A stretch of DNA of 64,000 nt, from positions 364,960 to 428,959 of the forward strand of contig NZ_FMAY01000003.1 of assembly GCF_900094925.1 (NCBI RefSeq), read 5' to 3'. The translations under genes were made by a program, and so were the position numbers. The notes under the pieces are model-generated. The model did no database searches. It worked only from the letters and a program-made list of their open reading frames with translations, and was not told where the DNA came from. Source of the DNA: Kosakonia oryzendophytica (GTDB taxonomy: Bacteria > Pseudomonadota > Gammaproteobacteria > Enterobacterales > Enterobacteriaceae). This document shows positions 41,140-51,597 of this stretch, one piece after another (position 1 is the stretch's first letter; each line of letters begins with the position of its first letter).

Positions 41140-41985
41140 ATGTCTTCTTATGATAACCATCAGGCCCTCTCTGGCCTGACGCTGGGCAAAACCACTTCTT
41201 ACCGCGACACCTACGACGCCACTCTGCTTCAGGGTGTTCCCCGTTCATTAAACCGCGATCCGCTGGGATTAACGGCTAATAATCTGCCGTTTCGCGGAGC
41301 AGATATCTGGACGCTGTATGAGCTCTCCTGGCTGAATGCTAAAGGTCTGCCGCAGGTCGCCGTAGGCCATGTTGAGCTGGATTACGCCAGCCTGAACCTG
41401 GTGGAATCAAAGAGTTTCAAACTCTATCTCAACAGCTTTAACCAGACGCGTTTCGCCAGTTGGGACGAGGTGCGCGCCACGCTGGAGCGCGATCTGAGCG
41501 CCTGTGCGCAAGGTCTGGTTACCGTTGCGCTCTATCGCCTTGATGAACTTGAAGGCCAACCTGTCGCGCATTTTCATGGCACCTGCATCGACGATCAGGA
41601 TATTGCCGTAGATAACTACGCTTTTGATGCAGCGTTACTCACCGATGCCGCCAGTGGAAAAGTGGTGGAAGAGACGCTGGTCAGTCATCTGTTGAAATCA
41701 AACTGCCTGATCACCCACCAGCCGGACTGGGGATCTGTGCAGATCCAGTATCGTGGGCCGAAGATCGACCGTGAGAAACTGCTGCGCTATCTGGTCTCAT
41801 TCCGCCATCACAACGAATTCCACGAGCAATGCGTCGAGCGGATTTTTACCGACATTCAGCGTTTCTGCCAACCGGAAAAACTGAGCGTTTATGCGCGTTA
41901 CACGCGTCGCGGCGGACTGGATATCAACCCATGGCGCACCAATACCGATTTCATTCCGGCTACGGGTCGCCTGGTGCGCCAGTAA
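41140..41985 (+). CDS. queF: NADPH-dependent preQ0 reductase QueF
   Basis: 281-residue tandem T-fold enzyme reducing 7-cyano-7-deazaguanine to preQ1 in queuosine synthesis. The QueF motif [11 protein letters not shown], the nucleophile cysteine in [15 protein letters not shown] and the C-terminal [13 protein letters not shown] are conserved. It is monocistronic here, divergent from syd. Confidence 0.97.
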   Translation: MSSYDNHQALSGLTLGKTTSYRDTYDATLLQGVPRSLNRDPLGLTANNLPFRGADIWTLYELSWLNAKGLPQVAVGHVELDYASLNLVESKSFKLYLNSFNQTRFASWDEVRATLERDLSACAQGLVTVALYRLDELEGQPVAHFHGTCIDDQDIAVDNYAFDAALLTDAASGKVVEETLVSHLLKSNCLITHQPDWGSVQIQYRGPKIDREKLLRYLVSFRHHNEFHEQCVERIFTDIQRFCQPEKLSVYARYTRRGGLDINPWRTNTDFIPATGRLVRQ

Positions 41986-42073
41986 AACTTCGCGCGCGGG
42001 TTGTTAAACGTCATAAGCCAGGGCTATTGTAATCAGGAGGGAATATAAAATTTTCGTCCCGTAAGGAGTTCAC

Positions 42074-43438
42074 TTGATTACACATATTAGCCCGCTTGGC
42101 TCCATGGATATGCTGTCGCAGTTGGAAGTCGATATGCTTAAACGCACGGCCAGCAGCGACTTGTACCAACTGTTTCGCAACTGTTCGCTCGCTGTGTTGA
42201 ACTCAGGGAGCCTGACGGACAACAGCAAAGAGCTGCTTTCTCGCTACGAAAGTTTTGATATCAACGTATTACGCCGTGAACGCGGCGTAAAGCTGGAACT
42301 GATAAACCCACCGGAAGAGGCCTTTGTTGATGGGCGGATTATCCGTTCATTGCAGGCTAACCTGTTCGCTGTGTTGCGCGATATTCTGTTCGTTAACGGG
42401 CAGATTAATAACGCCGGGCGTTTCCAGCATCTGGATCTGGAAAGCTCCATCCACATTACCAACCTGGTCTTTTCTATTTTACGTAACGCCCGTGCGCTGC
42501 ACGTGGGCGAAGCGCCCAGTATGGTTGTCTGCTGGGGCGGTCACTCGATCAACGAGACCGAATACCTCTACGCCCGCCGCGTGGGAACCCAGCTTGGTCT
42601 GCGAGAGCTCAATATCTGCACCGGCTGCGGACCAGGCGCCATGGAAGCACCAATGAAAGGCGCCGCCGTTGGTCACGCGCAGCAACGCTATAAAGAGGGG
42701 CGATTTATCGGCATGACCGAACCGTCGATCATTGCTGCCGAACCGCCAAACCCGCTGGTCAACGAATTGATCATCATGCCGGACATTGAAAAACGCCTGG
42801 AAGCCTTTGTCCGTATCGCGCATGGCATCATCATCTTCCCGGGCGGCGTGGGTACGGCGGAAGAGTTGCTCTATCTGTTGGGGATCCTGATGAATCCGGC
42901 CAACAAAGATCAGGTGCTGCCGTTGATCCTGACCGGGCCGAAAGAGAGTGCGGATTACTTCCGCGTACTGGATGAATTCATTGTCAATACGCTGGGTGAA
43001 GCCGCGCGCCGTCACTACACGATCATTATTAACGATGCCGCTGAAGTGGCCCGTCAGATGAAAAAAGCGATGCCACTGGTGAAAGAGAACCGCCGCAATA
43101 CTGGCGATGCCTACAGTTTCAACTGGTCAATACGGGTTTCGCCAGACCTGCAAGTGCCGTTCGAACCAACCCATGAAAATATGGCCAATCTTAAACTTTA
43201 TCCGGATCAACCGGTAGAAGTGCTGGCAGCGGATCTGCGTCGCGCGTTCTCCGGCATTGTGGCGGGTAACGTGAAAGAGATGGGTATCCGGGCTATCGAA
43301 GAGTTCGGGCCGTATAAAATTCATGGTGATAGCGAAATGATGCGCCGCATGGACGATTTACTGCAAGGTTTTGTCGCCCAACACCGTATGAAATTGCCTG
43401 GCTCCGCCTATATCCCCTGCTACGAAATCTGCTCCTGA
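42074..43438 (+). CDS. ppnN: Nucleotide 5'-monophosphate nucleosidase PpnN
   Basis: 454-residue LOG-family nucleosidase (formerly YgdH) that cleaves nucleoside monophosphates to base and ribose 5-phosphate and is activated by ppGpp. The PGGxGTxxE motif appears as [16 protein letters not shown], with the [14 protein letters not shown] segment. The start is TTG at 42074 preceded by AAGGAG, as in E. coli. RelA, which makes its activator, is also encoded in this window. Confidence 0.95.
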   Translation: MITHISPLGSMDMLSQLEVDMLKRTASSDLYQLFRNCSLAVLNSGSLTDNSKELLSRYESFDINVLRRERGVKLELINPPEEAFVDGRIIRSLQANLFAVLRDILFVNGQINNAGRFQHLDLESSIHITNLVFSILRNARALHVGEAPSMVVCWGGHSINETEYLYARRVGTQLGLRELNICTGCGPGAMEAPMKGAAVGHAQQRYKEGRFIGMTEPSIIAAEPPNPLVNELIIMPDIEKRLEAFVRIAHGIIIFPGGVGTAEELLYLLGILMNPANKDQVLPLILTGPKESADYFRVLDEFIVNTLGEAARRHYTIIINDAAEVARQMKKAMPLVKENRRNTGDAYSFNWSIRVSPDLQVPFEPTHENMANLKLYPDQPVEVLAADLRRAFSGIVAGNVKEMGIRAIEEFGPYKIHGDSEMMRRMDDLLQGFVAQHRMKLPGSAYIPCYEICS

Positions 43439-43443
43439 ACGCA

Positions 43444-43467
43444 AAGGGCGACCAATAAGTCGCCCTT
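43444..43467 (+). terminator. Terminator after ppnN
   Basis: AAGGGCGAC and GTCGCCCTT form a 9-base stem six bases past the ppnN stop. Confidence 0.7.
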
Positions 43468-43890
43468 ATACCTAAAACATCTCTTTCCAGTAACGCCGTC
43501 TACTCCCCCCCAGGAATTCATCCAATCCAATGGCTTTTATCGTCGATAAATCACTGTAAATGAGGCAGTTAACAGCGCGTTTATCTTCTTTCAATTGCGT
43601 GGGTTTGATCGCAAATCTTGCCAGTGATAGCCTTCGCGCCCATAAATCTCACATCATGATCGTTAAGTAGCGATATGGTCTAAATACACCCACATAAAAA
43701 GTAGATTATTGCAATTGGGATCCCGATCACTGATAGAGTCATAACATAAATGTATCTTTCCGCCGCAAATAATTACGGAAAGAAATTATAAAAAAACCGT
43801 AATTGACCGGATTTAATATTACCGCTGGCGTCTCGGGCACGGTTTTTTACCCGTTATGGCAGCATTTTGCTTTTCCCAGGAGATTTATCA
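43468..43890 (+). promoter_or_regulatory. sdaC upstream region
   Basis: No gene is visible in this AT-rich stretch. A weak CRP-like element (TGCGT, eight bases, TCGCA near 43596-43613) could reflect the catabolite control known for E. coli sdaC. The leader just before the gene ends in CCAGGAGA. Confidence 0.35.
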
Positions 43891-45180
43891 ATGGAAACGA
43901 CTCAAACCAGCACGTTGGCCTCGACTGAAGCGCGCAGTTCATGGCGTAAGACCGACACCATGTGGATGCTGGGCCTCTATGGCACCGCCATCGGCGCGGG
44001 TGTATTATTCCTGCCAATTAACGCCGGCGTTGGCGGACTTATCCCGCTGATTATCATGGCGATTATTGCCTTCCCTATGACCTTCTTCGCACACCGCGGC
44101 CTGACCCGTTTTGTGCTATCCGGTAAAAACCCGGGCGAGGACATCACCGAAGTGGTGGAAGAACACTTTGGTATTGGTGCTGGTAAACTGATTACCCTGC
44201 TCTACTTCTTTGCTATCTACCCGATCCTGCTGGTTTACAGCGTGGCAATCACCAATACCGTCGACAGCTTTATGACCCACCAGTTGGGCATGACGCCGCC
44301 GCCGCGCGCTATTCTCTCCCTGATCCTGATTGTCGGCATGATGACTATCGTGCGTTTTGGCGAGCAGATGATCGTAAAAGCGATGAGTATTCTGGTATTC
44401 CCGTTTGTTATCGCCTTGATGCTGCTGGCGGTATACCTGATCCCGCAGTGGAACGGCGCAGCACTGGAAACCCTGTCTCTGAGCAGCGCATCGGCAACCG
44501 GTCACGGCCTGTGGATGACCCTGTGGCTGGCTATTCCGGTTATGGTGTTCTCGTTTAACCACTCACCGATCATCTCCTCTTTTGCTGTGGCAAAACGTGA
44601 AGAGTACGGCGTAGATGCAGAGCGTAAGTGCTCCCGCATCCTGGCGTTCGCGCACATCATGATGGTGCTGACGGTCATGTTCTTCGTGTTCAGTTGCGTG
44701 CTGAGCCTCTCTCCGGCAGATCTCGCCGCCGCGAAAGAACAGAACATTTCTATCCTTTCTTACCTGGCAAACCACTTTAATGTGGAACTGATTGCCTGGA
44801 TGGCACCGATCATTGCGATGATCGCCATCACCAAGTCCTTCCTCGGCCACTACCTGGGCGCGCGTGAAGGCTTTAACGGTATGGTTATTAAGTCTCTGCG
44901 CAGCAAAGGCAAAACCATCGAAATCAACAAGCTGAACCGCATTACCGCGCTGTTTATGCTGGTGACCACCTGGGCGGTGGCCACGCTGAACCCGAGCATC
45001 CTGGGCATGATCGAAACCCTGGGCGGCCCGATCATTGCGATGATCCTGTTCCTGATGCCGATGTACGCCATCGCCAAAGTACCGGCTATGCGTAAATACA
45101 GCGGCAGCATCAGCAACATCTTCATTGTTATCATGGGCCTTATCGCTATCTCCGCGATCTTCTTCTCCCTGTTCAGCTAA
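43891..45180 (+). CDS. sdaC: Serine transporter SdaC
   Basis: 429-residue HAAAP-family proton/serine symporter with about 11 membrane helices ([39 protein letters not shown]). The start METTQTS at 43891 follows AGGAGA; an ATG eight codons upstream is less well placed. It forms an operon with sdaB, 57 bases on, and feeds serine to it. Confidence 0.96.
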   Translation: METTQTSTLASTEARSSWRKTDTMWMLGLYGTAIGAGVLFLPINAGVGGLIPLIIMAIIAFPMTFFAHRGLTRFVLSGKNPGEDITEVVEEHFGIGAGKLITLLYFFAIYPILLVYSVAITNTVDSFMTHQLGMTPPPRAILSLILIVGMMTIVRFGEQMIVKAMSILVFPFVIALMLLAVYLIPQWNGAALETLSLSSASATGHGLWMTLWLAIPVMVFSFNHSPIISSFAVAKREEYGVDAERKCSRILAFAHIMMVLTVMFFVFSCVLSLSPADLAAAKEQNISILSYLANHFNVELIAWMAPIIAMIAITKSFLGHYLGAREGFNGMVIKSLRSKGKTIEINKLNRITALFMLVTTWAVATLNPSILGMIETLGGPIIAMILFLMPMYAIAKVPAMRKYSGSISNIFIVIMGLIAISAIFFSLFS

Positions 45181-45237
45181 TCTTTTCGCGCCGTCCGTCA
45201 TGGGCGGCGCGTTCCTCTTTGCAATGGATAATGCGTT

Positions 45238-46605
45238 ATGATCAGCGTATTCGACATTTTTAAAATCGGTATTGGTCCCTCCAGTTCACACACCGTTGGC
45301 CCAATGAAAGCCGGTAAGCAATTCACAGACGACCTGATTGCCCGCAACATGTTGCATGACGTAACCCGCGTGGTCGTGGATGTTTACGGTTCCCTTTCCC
45401 TGACAGGAAAAGGCCACCACACCGATATCGCCATTATTATGGGCCTGGCGGGTAACCTGCCGGACAGCGTTGATATCGATGCCATTCCGGGCTTTATTCA
45501 GGATGTAAATACCCACGGTCGCTTGCTACTGGCAAACGGCAAACATGAAGTGGAGTTCCCGGTCGATCAGTGCATGAATTTCCATGCTGATAATCTTTCT
45601 CTGCATGAAAACGGTATGCGCATCACCGCACTGGCGGGCGACAACGTTCTCTACAGCCAGACGTACTACTCCATCGGTGGCGGCTTTATCGTCGATGAAG
45701 AGCACTTCGGCCAAAGCAACAGTGCGCCGGTCGTGGTTCCGTACCCTTACAAAACCGCAGCAGATTTACAGCAACATTGCCGTGATACCGGCCTGTCGCT
45801 CTCCGGCCTGATGATGCAAAACGAACTGGCGCTGCATAGCAAACAAGAGCTGGAACAGCACCTTGCCCGCGTGTGGGATGTGATGCGCGGCGGGATTGAG
45901 CGCGGCATAGTCACCGAAGGTGTGTTACCGGGTAAATTGCGTGTACCGCGCCGCGCCGCTGCACTACGCCGCATGCTGGTCAGCAGCGACAAAACGACCA
46001 CCGATCCGATGGCGGTCGTTGACTGGATCAATATGTTTGCGCTGGCGGTTAACGAAGAGAACGCCGCGGGTGGCCGCGTGGTTACCGCGCCGACCAATGG
46101 TGCTTGCGGGATTGTTCCTGCCGTGCTGGCCTACTATGACAAGTTTATCCGCCAGGTGAACGCCAATTCGCTGGCCCGTTACCTGCTGGTCGCCAGCGCG
46201 ATAGGCTCGCTGTATAAAATGAACGCGTCCATTTCCGGTGCGGAAGTGGGCTGCCAGGGCGAAGTGGGCGTTGCCTGCTCAATGGCGGCAGCAGGTCTTG
46301 CGGAACTGCTCGGCGGTAGCCCGGCGCAGGTTTGCATCGCAGCGGAGATCGGGATGGAGCACAACCTCGGTTTGACCTGCGACCCGGTGGCCGGACAAGT
46401 GCAGGTGCCCTGCATCGAGCGAAACGCCATTGCTTCCGTGAAAGCAGTCAACGCGGCCCGTATGGCGCTGCGCCGCACCAGTGAACCGCGTGTCTGTCTC
46501 GATAAAGTCATCGAAACCATGTATGAAACCGGTAAAGATATGAATGCCAAATACCGCGAAACCTCACGCGGTGGCCTGGCCATGAAAATCGTTACCTGCG
46601 ACTAA
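45238..46605 (+). CDS. sdaB: L-serine deaminase SdaB
   Basis: 455-residue iron-sulfur L-serine dehydratase that converts serine to pyruvate and ammonia. N-terminal beta domain motif GPSSSHTVGPMKAG and the catalytic-domain segments TNGACGIVPAVLAYYDKF, GCQGEVGVACSMAAAGLA and EHNLGLTCDPVAGQVQVPC contain the cluster cysteines. It is paired with the serine importer. Confidence 0.96.
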   Translation: MISVFDIFKIGIGPSSSHTVGPMKAGKQFTDDLIARNMLHDVTRVVVDVYGSLSLTGKGHHTDIAIIMGLAGNLPDSVDIDAIPGFIQDVNTHGRLLLANGKHEVEFPVDQCMNFHADNLSLHENGMRITALAGDNVLYSQTYYSIGGGFIVDEEHFGQSNSAPVVVPYPYKTAADLQQHCRDTGLSLSGLMMQNELALHSKQELEQHLARVWDVMRGGIERGIVTEGVLPGKLRVPRRAAALRRMLVSSDKTTTDPMAVVDWINMFALAVNEENAAGGRVVTAPTNGACGIVPAVLAYYDKFIRQVNANSLARYLLVASAIGSLYKMNASISGAEVGCQGEVGVACSMAAAGLAELLGGSPAQVCIAAEIGMEHNLGLTCDPVAGQVQVPCIERNAIASVKAVNAARMALRRTSEPRVCLDKVIETMYETGKDMNAKYRETSRGGLAMKIVTCD

Positions 46606-46616
46606 CCCCCGCTCAG

Positions 46617-46639
46617 GATGCCTCGTTTTGCGAGGCATC
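46617..46639 (+). terminator. Terminator after sdaB
   Basis: GATGCCTCG and CGAGGCATC pair around TTTTG, followed by TTCCTGATTGTTT. Confidence 0.7.
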
Positions 46640-46717
46640 TTCCTGATTGTTTCCCGTTTCATAGCCTCGCAATGCCTGCGATGTTACCCTTAGCGCACGA
46701 TTTCAAGGAGGGTATCT

Positions 46718-47470
46718 GTGGCTCATCTGTTAATTGTCGACGCACTCAATCTGATCCGCCGGATCCACGCGGTACAGGGATCACCCTGCGTAGATACCTG
46801 CCTGCACGCGCTGGAACAATTGATTGTGCACAGTCAGCCTACGCATGCGGTGGCGGTATTCGATGATGAAGCCCGCGCGCAGGGCTGGCGCCACCAGAGA
46901 TTGCCGGATTACAAAGCAGGCCGGCCGCCCATGCCAGACTCATTACACAGCGAGATGCCCGCATTGCGCGCCGCCTTTGAACAACGCGGTATTCGTTGCT
47001 GGGCAACGCCAGGTAATGAAGCAGATGATCTTGCCGCTACACTGGCGGTAAAAATGGCACAAGCCGGGCAACAGGCAACCATCGTTTCCACCGACAAGGG
47101 TTATTGCCAGCTACTCTCACCGACAATCCGCATCCGTGACTATTTCCAGAAACGCTGGCTGGATGCGCCCTTTATTGCGCAGGAGTATGGCGTAACGCCC
47201 CAGCAATTACCGGATTACTGGGGGCTGGCGGGCATCAGCAGCTCGAAAGTGCCGGGTGTCGTCGGGATCGGTCCGAAGAGCGCCACCCAGCTACTCACGA
47301 CCTTTCCTACTCTTGAAGCTCTGTATGACCATCTGGATGAGGTGCCGGAAAAATGGCGACAGAAGTTACAGGTACACAAAGAGATGGCATTTACCTGCCG
47401 GGAGGTGGCGAGGTTGCAAACCGATTTACAGCTGGATGGCAACCTGCAACAGTTGCGACTGACGCGTTAA
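46718..47470 (+). CDS. xni: Flap endonuclease Xni
   Basis: 250-residue FEN-family nuclease related to the 5' nuclease domain of DNA polymerase I (formerly exonuclease IX). Metal-binding aspartates occur in [29 protein letters not shown] and [11 protein letters not shown]; the helix-hairpin-helix is [21 protein letters not shown] start at 46718 with AAGGAGG. In E. coli it is followed by fuc genes; here hpxB follows. Confidence 0.94.
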   Translation: MAHLLIVDALNLIRRIHAVQGSPCVDTCLHALEQLIVHSQPTHAVAVFDDEARAQGWRHQRLPDYKAGRPPMPDSLHSEMPALRAAFEQRGIRCWATPGNEADDLAATLAVKMAQAGQQATIVSTDKGYCQLLSPTIRIRDYFQKRWLDAPFIAQEYGVTPQQLPDYWGLAGISSSKVPGVVGIGPKSATQLLTTFPTLEALYDHLDEVPEKWRQKLQVHKEMAFTCREVARLQTDLQLDGNLQQLRLTR

Positions 47471-47473
47471 CCT

Positions 47474-47494
47474 GGCCCACCGGGTGGCGGGCCT
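47474..47494. terminator. Imperfect hairpin between xni and hpxB
   Basis: TGGCCC and GGGCCT arms, with ACC/GGT inside, form an imperfect GC-rich stem between the convergent xni and hpxB. No strong T-run is present. Confidence 0.4.
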
Positions 47495-47504
47495 TAGCGG
47501 GTTA

Positions 47505-48446
47505 TTATCCTTTGAACGGGTGATGTTTCACCCAGTGTTCCGCAATATCCTGGCGGCGGCAGATCCACACATCCTCATGGCCCTGCACATAATCGAGAAA
47601 CCGCTGCAACGCGCGAAAACGCCCCGGTCTCCCCAGTAACCGGCAGTGCATGCCAATCGACATCATTTTGGGCGCAGTTTCGCCCTCTTCATACAACACA
47701 TCAAAGCTGTCTTTCAGATAGGTGTAAAACTGCTCGGCGGTGTTAAACCCCTGCGCAGTGGCGAAGCGCATATCGTTGGCATCCAGCGTATAGGGCACAA
47801 TCAGGTGCGGCCTACCCGCCTCTGTCGTCCAGAACGGTAAATCATCCCCGTAATAATCGCTGTCATAGAGAAAGTCTCCTTGTTCAACCACCAGTTTGCG
47901 GGTATTTGGACTGTCGCGCCCGGTATACCAGCCAAGCGGCTTTTTGCCGAACAGGGCTTGCAGGATCTCAATCGCCTGCTGCATATGCTGACGCTCAGTC
48001 TGGATATCCAGATCCTGATAATGGATCCAGCGCCAGCCGTGGCTAACGACATCGTAGTCGGCTTTCTTTATTGCATCGACGATAGCCGGGTTACGCGCCA
48101 GCGCCATTGCCACGCCGAACACCGTTAACGGCAGGCCGCGTTTCTGAAACTCCTGGTGAATACGCCAGAAACCCGCGCGCGATCCGTACTCATAGAGTGA
48201 ATCCATCGACATATGACGTGCCGGGTAGCTGGCAGCGCCAATAATGTCAGACAAAAACTGCTCCGAGCCACTGTCGCCGTGAAGCACATGGTTTTCGCCA
48301 CCTTCTTCGAAATTAAGGACAAACTGAACCGCAATACGCGCCCCACCCGGCCACTGTGCGTGAGGCGGTTTTCCCGCGTAACCCGCCATATCGCGCGGAT
48401 AATCGGCGGTAAAGTGCCAGAAAGGTTTGTCCATTGCTGATTGCAT
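47505..48446 (-). CDS. hpxB: Allantoinase HpxB (PuuE type)
   Basis: 313-residue polysaccharide-deacetylase-fold allantoinase, the metal-independent PuuE kind, that opens allantoin to allantoate. Typical segments are PPHAQWPGGARIAVQFVLN, NFEEGGENHVLHGD, VSHGWRWIHYQD and GWYTGRDSPNTR. The start MQSAMDKPFW at 48446 follows AGAGG; the reading to 48485 overlaps hpxA without a site. In Klebsiella the hpxSAB operon encodes this step. Here it is the last gene of the same three-gene unit. Confidence 0.92.
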   Translation of the reverse strand: MQSAMDKPFWHFTADYPRDMAGYAGKPPHAQWPGGARIAVQFVLNFEEGGENHVLHGDSGSEQFLSDIIGAASYPARHMSMDSLYEYGSRAGFWRIHQEFQKRGLPLTVFGVAMALARNPAIVDAIKKADYDVVSHGWRWIHYQDLDIQTERQHMQQAIEILQALFGKKPLGWYTGRDSPNTRKLVVEQGDFLYDSDYYGDDLPFWTTEAGRPHLIVPYTLDANDMRFATAQGFNTAEQFYTYLKDSFDVLYEEGETAPKMMSIGMHCRLLGRPGRFRALQRFLDYVQGHEDVWICRRQDIAEHWVKHHPFKG

Positions 48447-48478
48447 ACTGATGTCGACCTCTTTATTCAGTGCCGCTT

Positions 48479-49216
48479 TCAGCAAAGCTGTTCGAAATAT
48501 CCTGAAAGCGGCTTTTTATTGGGATATGCGAGATCGCCGTATTTACTGGTGCCCAGCCCAAGAGCGAGGAGGGATTCCACCATCTTCACCGCCGCGGTGA
48601 CGCCATCAATAACCGGAATACCCAACTCCTGGGTTAGCGCCCCCGCGAGATCGGCCATACCGCCACACCCCAGCACGATTGCGCCGCTGTTATCCTCGCG
48701 TTTTGCTTGTATACAACGCTCGCGTACCTTTTGTTGAGCAAGACCCGTGCCATCTTCCAGCGCCAGTACCGGTAAATCGATCGCATGCAGCGCTGCGCAG
48801 TGATGTTCAAAGCCATACTGGCGCAATAAATGGCGGGCAATAATCACCGTGCGCGGCAGCGTGGTAACGATTGAAAAGCGTGTCGCCACCAGCGTTGCCA
48901 TGTGCATTGCCGCTTCGGCTATGCCAACCACCGGACCGGCGGCCAGCTCACGCGCCGCCAGCAGTCCCGGATCGCCAAAGCAGGCAATCACGTGCCCCTG
49001 AGCGCCCTGCGCTTTGCCCTGTTTAATCTGTTCCAGTACCCCCAGCGCAGCAATGGCTTCATCAAAATGCCCCTCAATTGACATCACCCCTTGAGAGGGA
49101 GAACTGGCAAGGATGGTTGTGCCAGGCAACGCCACATTGCGGGCCGCCATAGCGATGGTATGGGTCATCTCCGGACTGGTATTAGGATTAATAACTTGTA
49201 TACAAAATTCACTCAT
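48479..49216 (-). CDS. hpxA: Allantoin racemase HpxA
   Basis: 245-residue Asp/Glu/hydantoin racemase family enzyme. Two active-site cysteines are in ACFGDPG and VLGCGGMAD. It interconverts allantoin enantiomers so that the stereospecific allantoinase can use both. The start overlaps the hpxS stop by ATGA. Two TTGTATACAA palindromes like the hpxS promoter boxes lie inside the gene, each encoding Cys-Ile-Gln. Confidence 0.92.
   Translation of the reverse strand: MSEFCIQVINPNTSPEMTHTIAMAARNVALPGTTILASSPSQGVMSIEGHFDEAIAALGVLEQIKQGKAQGAQGHVIACFGDPGLLAARELAAGPVVGIAEAAMHMATLVATRFSIVTTLPRTVIIARHLLRQYGFEHHCAALHAIDLPVLALEDGTGLAQQKVRERCIQAKREDNSGAIVLGCGGMADLAGALTQELGIPVIDGVTAAVKMVESLLALGLGTSKYGDLAYPNKKPLSGYFEQLC
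48707..48716. promoter_or_regulatory. Intragenic HpxS-box-like palindrome (1)
   Basis: TTGTATACAA, a perfect 10-base palindrome inside hpxA, identical to the core of the promoter box at 49989. It is read as the codons TGT ATA CAA on the coding strand, using the rare isoleucine codon ATA. Confidence 0.45.
49196..49205. promoter_or_regulatory. Intragenic HpxS-box-like palindrome (2)
   Basis: TTGTATACAA inside the fifth to eighth codons of hpxA. On the coding strand the wider word TTTTGTATACAA equals the promoter box. It also spells TGT ATA CAA. Confidence 0.5.
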
Positions 49217-49932
49217 CGATGTTCTCCGCTGGTACCAAACAGGCGGGCAAAATCAGGCAACGTTTCGCCGCTGCGTTCGAAACGCAGGCTGGAAACAATA
49301 TGATCAAAGTGATGGGCCATGGCGTCACTCAGCGCGGGCAGTGCTTTTTTACGCAGCAGCGCAATTAACTGGTCATGATCGTCGCAGCGGCACCCGCGTT
49401 GCCATGGCGCGCCCCAGGCAGCAATCACCAGCGACGAACGCTGTGCAAGGGTGGTGATAATATCGGTTACCACAGCATTGCCGGAAATCGCCTGCAACTG
49501 AATATGAAAAGCGGCTGAGTGGCGAATCGCCGCCGCGCCATCGTGGCGCTGATGCGCCTCTTCTTCCAGCGCAACAATTTTTTCCAGTCCCACCAGGTGC
49601 GGCGGCTGTAAATGCTCCAGTACCTGAGACAGGTTGGCGCACTCAATCATTTTGCGGGTGGTGAAGATGGCCTTTGACTCTTCAACGCCCGGGTGCGCCA
49701 CAAATGCACCACGTCTGGGCGTCATGGTGATCATTTGCACTGTTGCAAGGCGCGTCAGCACCTTACGGATCCCTGTGCGACTCACTCCAAAGACTTCCGC
49801 CAGCGCTTCTTCCGGCAGCTTGCTGCCAGGCGGTAATTGATGCTCAACAATCGCGGTCATCAACGACTGCCAGATGAAATTCTCTTTATCTTCCAGATCC
49901 GAAGGGGTCTGCAGCCCCATCTGATGATTCAT
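49213..49932 (-). CDS. hpxS: GntR-family regulator HpxS
   Basis: 239-residue FCD-type GntR regulator. The N-terminal winged helix has LPPGSKLPEEALAEVFGVSR and RRGAFVAHPG; a helical effector domain follows. Klebsiella HpxS controls hpxSAB in response to allantoin, acting both as repressor and activator with NAC. It is the first gene of hpxSAB and divergent from hpxC. Two GTATAC palindromes lie between. Confidence 0.9.
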   Translation of the reverse strand: MNHQMGLQTPSDLEDKENFIWQSLMTAIVEHQLPPGSKLPEEALAEVFGVSRTGIRKVLTRLATVQMITMTPRRGAFVAHPGVEESKAIFTTRKMIECANLSQVLEHLQPPHLVGLEKIVALEEEAHQRHDGAAAIRHSAAFHIQLQAISGNAVVTDIITTLAQRSSLVIAAWGAPWQRGCRCDDHDQLIALLRKKALPALSDAMAHHFDHIVSSLRFERSGETLPDFARLFGTSGEHR

Positions 49933-49966
49933 TTTGACGTTCCTTTGTTACTTAGCCTTTCTATTT

Positions 49967-49998
49967 TTGTATACATCATTAATTTATTTTGTATACAA
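49967..49998. promoter_or_regulatory. Tandem HpxS boxes S1/S2
   Basis: TTGTATACAT (49967-49976) and TTGTATACAA (49989-49998, within the 14-base palindrome TTTTGTATACAAAA) have centres 22 bases apart, two helical turns. Klebsiella HpxS is reported to bind tandem sites over the hpxSAB promoter. The spacer is AT-rich, where a NAC site is expected; I see no clean ATA-N9-TAT. Confidence 0.75.
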
Positions 49999-50078
49999 AA
50001 AATTAAAACCTGGCCTGGTTAATGCAACGTGAGCGTACAGACAACACGTCACTATCTGTATGCAGAGGAGCAGAATCC

Positions 50079-51551
50079 ATGCCAAATGTTGAACCTAATT
50101 ACGATGCACGTTACAGCCCACGCCTCACCAATGAGGATCTGGCCCCCACACGCGACCAGAACTGGAGCTGGTACAATATTTTCTCTTTCTGGATGTCCGA
50201 TGTTCATAGCATGGGCGGGTATGTGGTCGCCGCCAGCTTCTTTGCCCTGGGTCTTGCGAGCTGGCAGGTCTTACTCTGCCTGCTGCTGGGAATTTGTATT
50301 GTGCAGTTGTGCGCAAACCTCGTTGCTAAACCCAGCCAAATGGCGGGCGTACCGTATGCGGTGATCTGTCGCCAGTCCTTCGGCGTATTTGGCGCGAATA
50401 TTCCGGCAGTGATCCGTGGACTTATCGCCTTTGCCTGGTACGGTATTCAGACCTACCTTGCTGCTAATGCCTTGATGCTGGTGCTCCTGAAGTTCTGGCC
50501 AGAACTTGCCCCAATGACAACCGGCCATTTTCTTGGTCTCTCTCATCTTGGCTGGGTTTGCTTCGGCATTATGTGGGTATTGCAGGCGCTGGTGTTCTGG
50601 CATGGAATGAGTGCAATTAAACGCTTTATCGATGTCGCCGGTCCGGCAGTGTATGTGGTGATGATGGCGCTGGCAGGCTGGATCCTCTACCAGACGGGCT
50701 TCGAGGGGATCTCCTTTACGCTTGCCAGTAAACAACTGACCGCAGGAGAGCAAACCTGGCAGATGATCACTGCCACGGCGCTGGTGGTCTCTTACTTCTC
50801 TGGGCCGCTGTTAAACTTTGGTGACTTCTCTCGCTATGGCAAGAGCATGCAGGAGATCCGCCGCGGCAACCGCTGGGGCCTGCCGTTCAACTTCCTGCTG
50901 TTCTCGATTGTAACCGTGGTGATCGTTTCCGGTACACAGTCTCTGTTCGGCAAAATGATCACCGACCCGATTGAGACCGTGAGCCATGTGGGTAACAGCC
51001 TGGCGATGGCAATTGGCCTGCTGACGATGATCACCGCCACTATCGGCATCAATATCGTGGCGAACTTCGTCTCCCCGGCGTTCGATTTCTCCAACTGTTC
51101 ACCACAGAAAATCAGCTTCCGCGCCGGTGGCATGATTGCCGCTGTTGGCTCAGTACTGTTGACACCGTGGAACCTGTTCCAGTCACCGGAACTCATTCAC
51201 TACACGCTGGATGTGTTGGGTGCGTTTATCGGGCCGTTGTTTGGCATCCTGCTGGCGGACTTTTATCTGATCAAACGCGGGAAGGTGTTCGTCGACGATT
51301 TGTTCAGCGTGTCACCGCAGGGGCGCTACTGGTACAACAATGGTTTTAACCCGAAAGCAATTGCCGCGCTGGCGCCATCGGTCGCGGTGGGCCTGATTAT
51401 CAGCTTTATTCCAGCGCTGCATGAAGTGGCCAACTTTAGCTGGTTTATCGGTGCATTCCTGGGGGCGGGTTGCTATCGCTGGCTGGCGCGCCATGAACGT
51501 GAAGAGGTTAGCCGCGCGTTCAACACACAGCGTGTGGCGGCGAAAGAGTAA
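50079..51551 (+). CDS. hpxC: NCS1 allantoin permease HpxC
   Basis: 490-residue nucleobase:cation symporter-1 with about 12 helices (SFWMSDVHSMGGYVVAASFF, GAFIGPLFGILLADFYLIKR). Placed opposite hpxSAB, it is the likely allantoin importer, as in Klebsiella. The start MPNVEPNYD at 50079 has GAGGAG upstream; the frame open to 50022 is not used. A uracil or hydantoin substrate cannot be excluded by sequence. Confidence 0.88.
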   Translation: MPNVEPNYDARYSPRLTNEDLAPTRDQNWSWYNIFSFWMSDVHSMGGYVVAASFFALGLASWQVLLCLLLGICIVQLCANLVAKPSQMAGVPYAVICRQSFGVFGANIPAVIRGLIAFAWYGIQTYLAANALMLVLLKFWPELAPMTTGHFLGLSHLGWVCFGIMWVLQALVFWHGMSAIKRFIDVAGPAVYVVMMALAGWILYQTGFEGISFTLASKQLTAGEQTWQMITATALVVSYFSGPLLNFGDFSRYGKSMQEIRRGNRWGLPFNFLLFSIVTVVIVSGTQSLFGKMITDPIETVSHVGNSLAMAIGLLTMITATIGINIVANFVSPAFDFSNCSPQKISFRAGGMIAAVGSVLLTPWNLFQSPELIHYTLDVLGAFIGPLFGILLADFYLIKRGKVFVDDLFSVSPQGRYWYNNGFNPKAIAALAPSVAVGLIISFIPALHEVANFSWFIGAFLGAGCYRWLARHEREEVSRAFNTQRVAAKE

Positions 51552-51559
51552 AAACGACG

Positions 51560-51589
51560 AAGGCCTGAATCATTGCTGATTCAGGCCTT
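51560..51589. terminator. Terminator between hpxC and tRNA-Asp
   Basis: AAGGCCTGAATCA and TGATTCAGGCCTT form a 13-base stem around TTGC. On the minus strand it is followed by CGTCGTTTTT, a good end for the tRNA; it also faces hpxC. Confidence 0.85.
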
Positions 51590-51597
51590 CTGAATAG

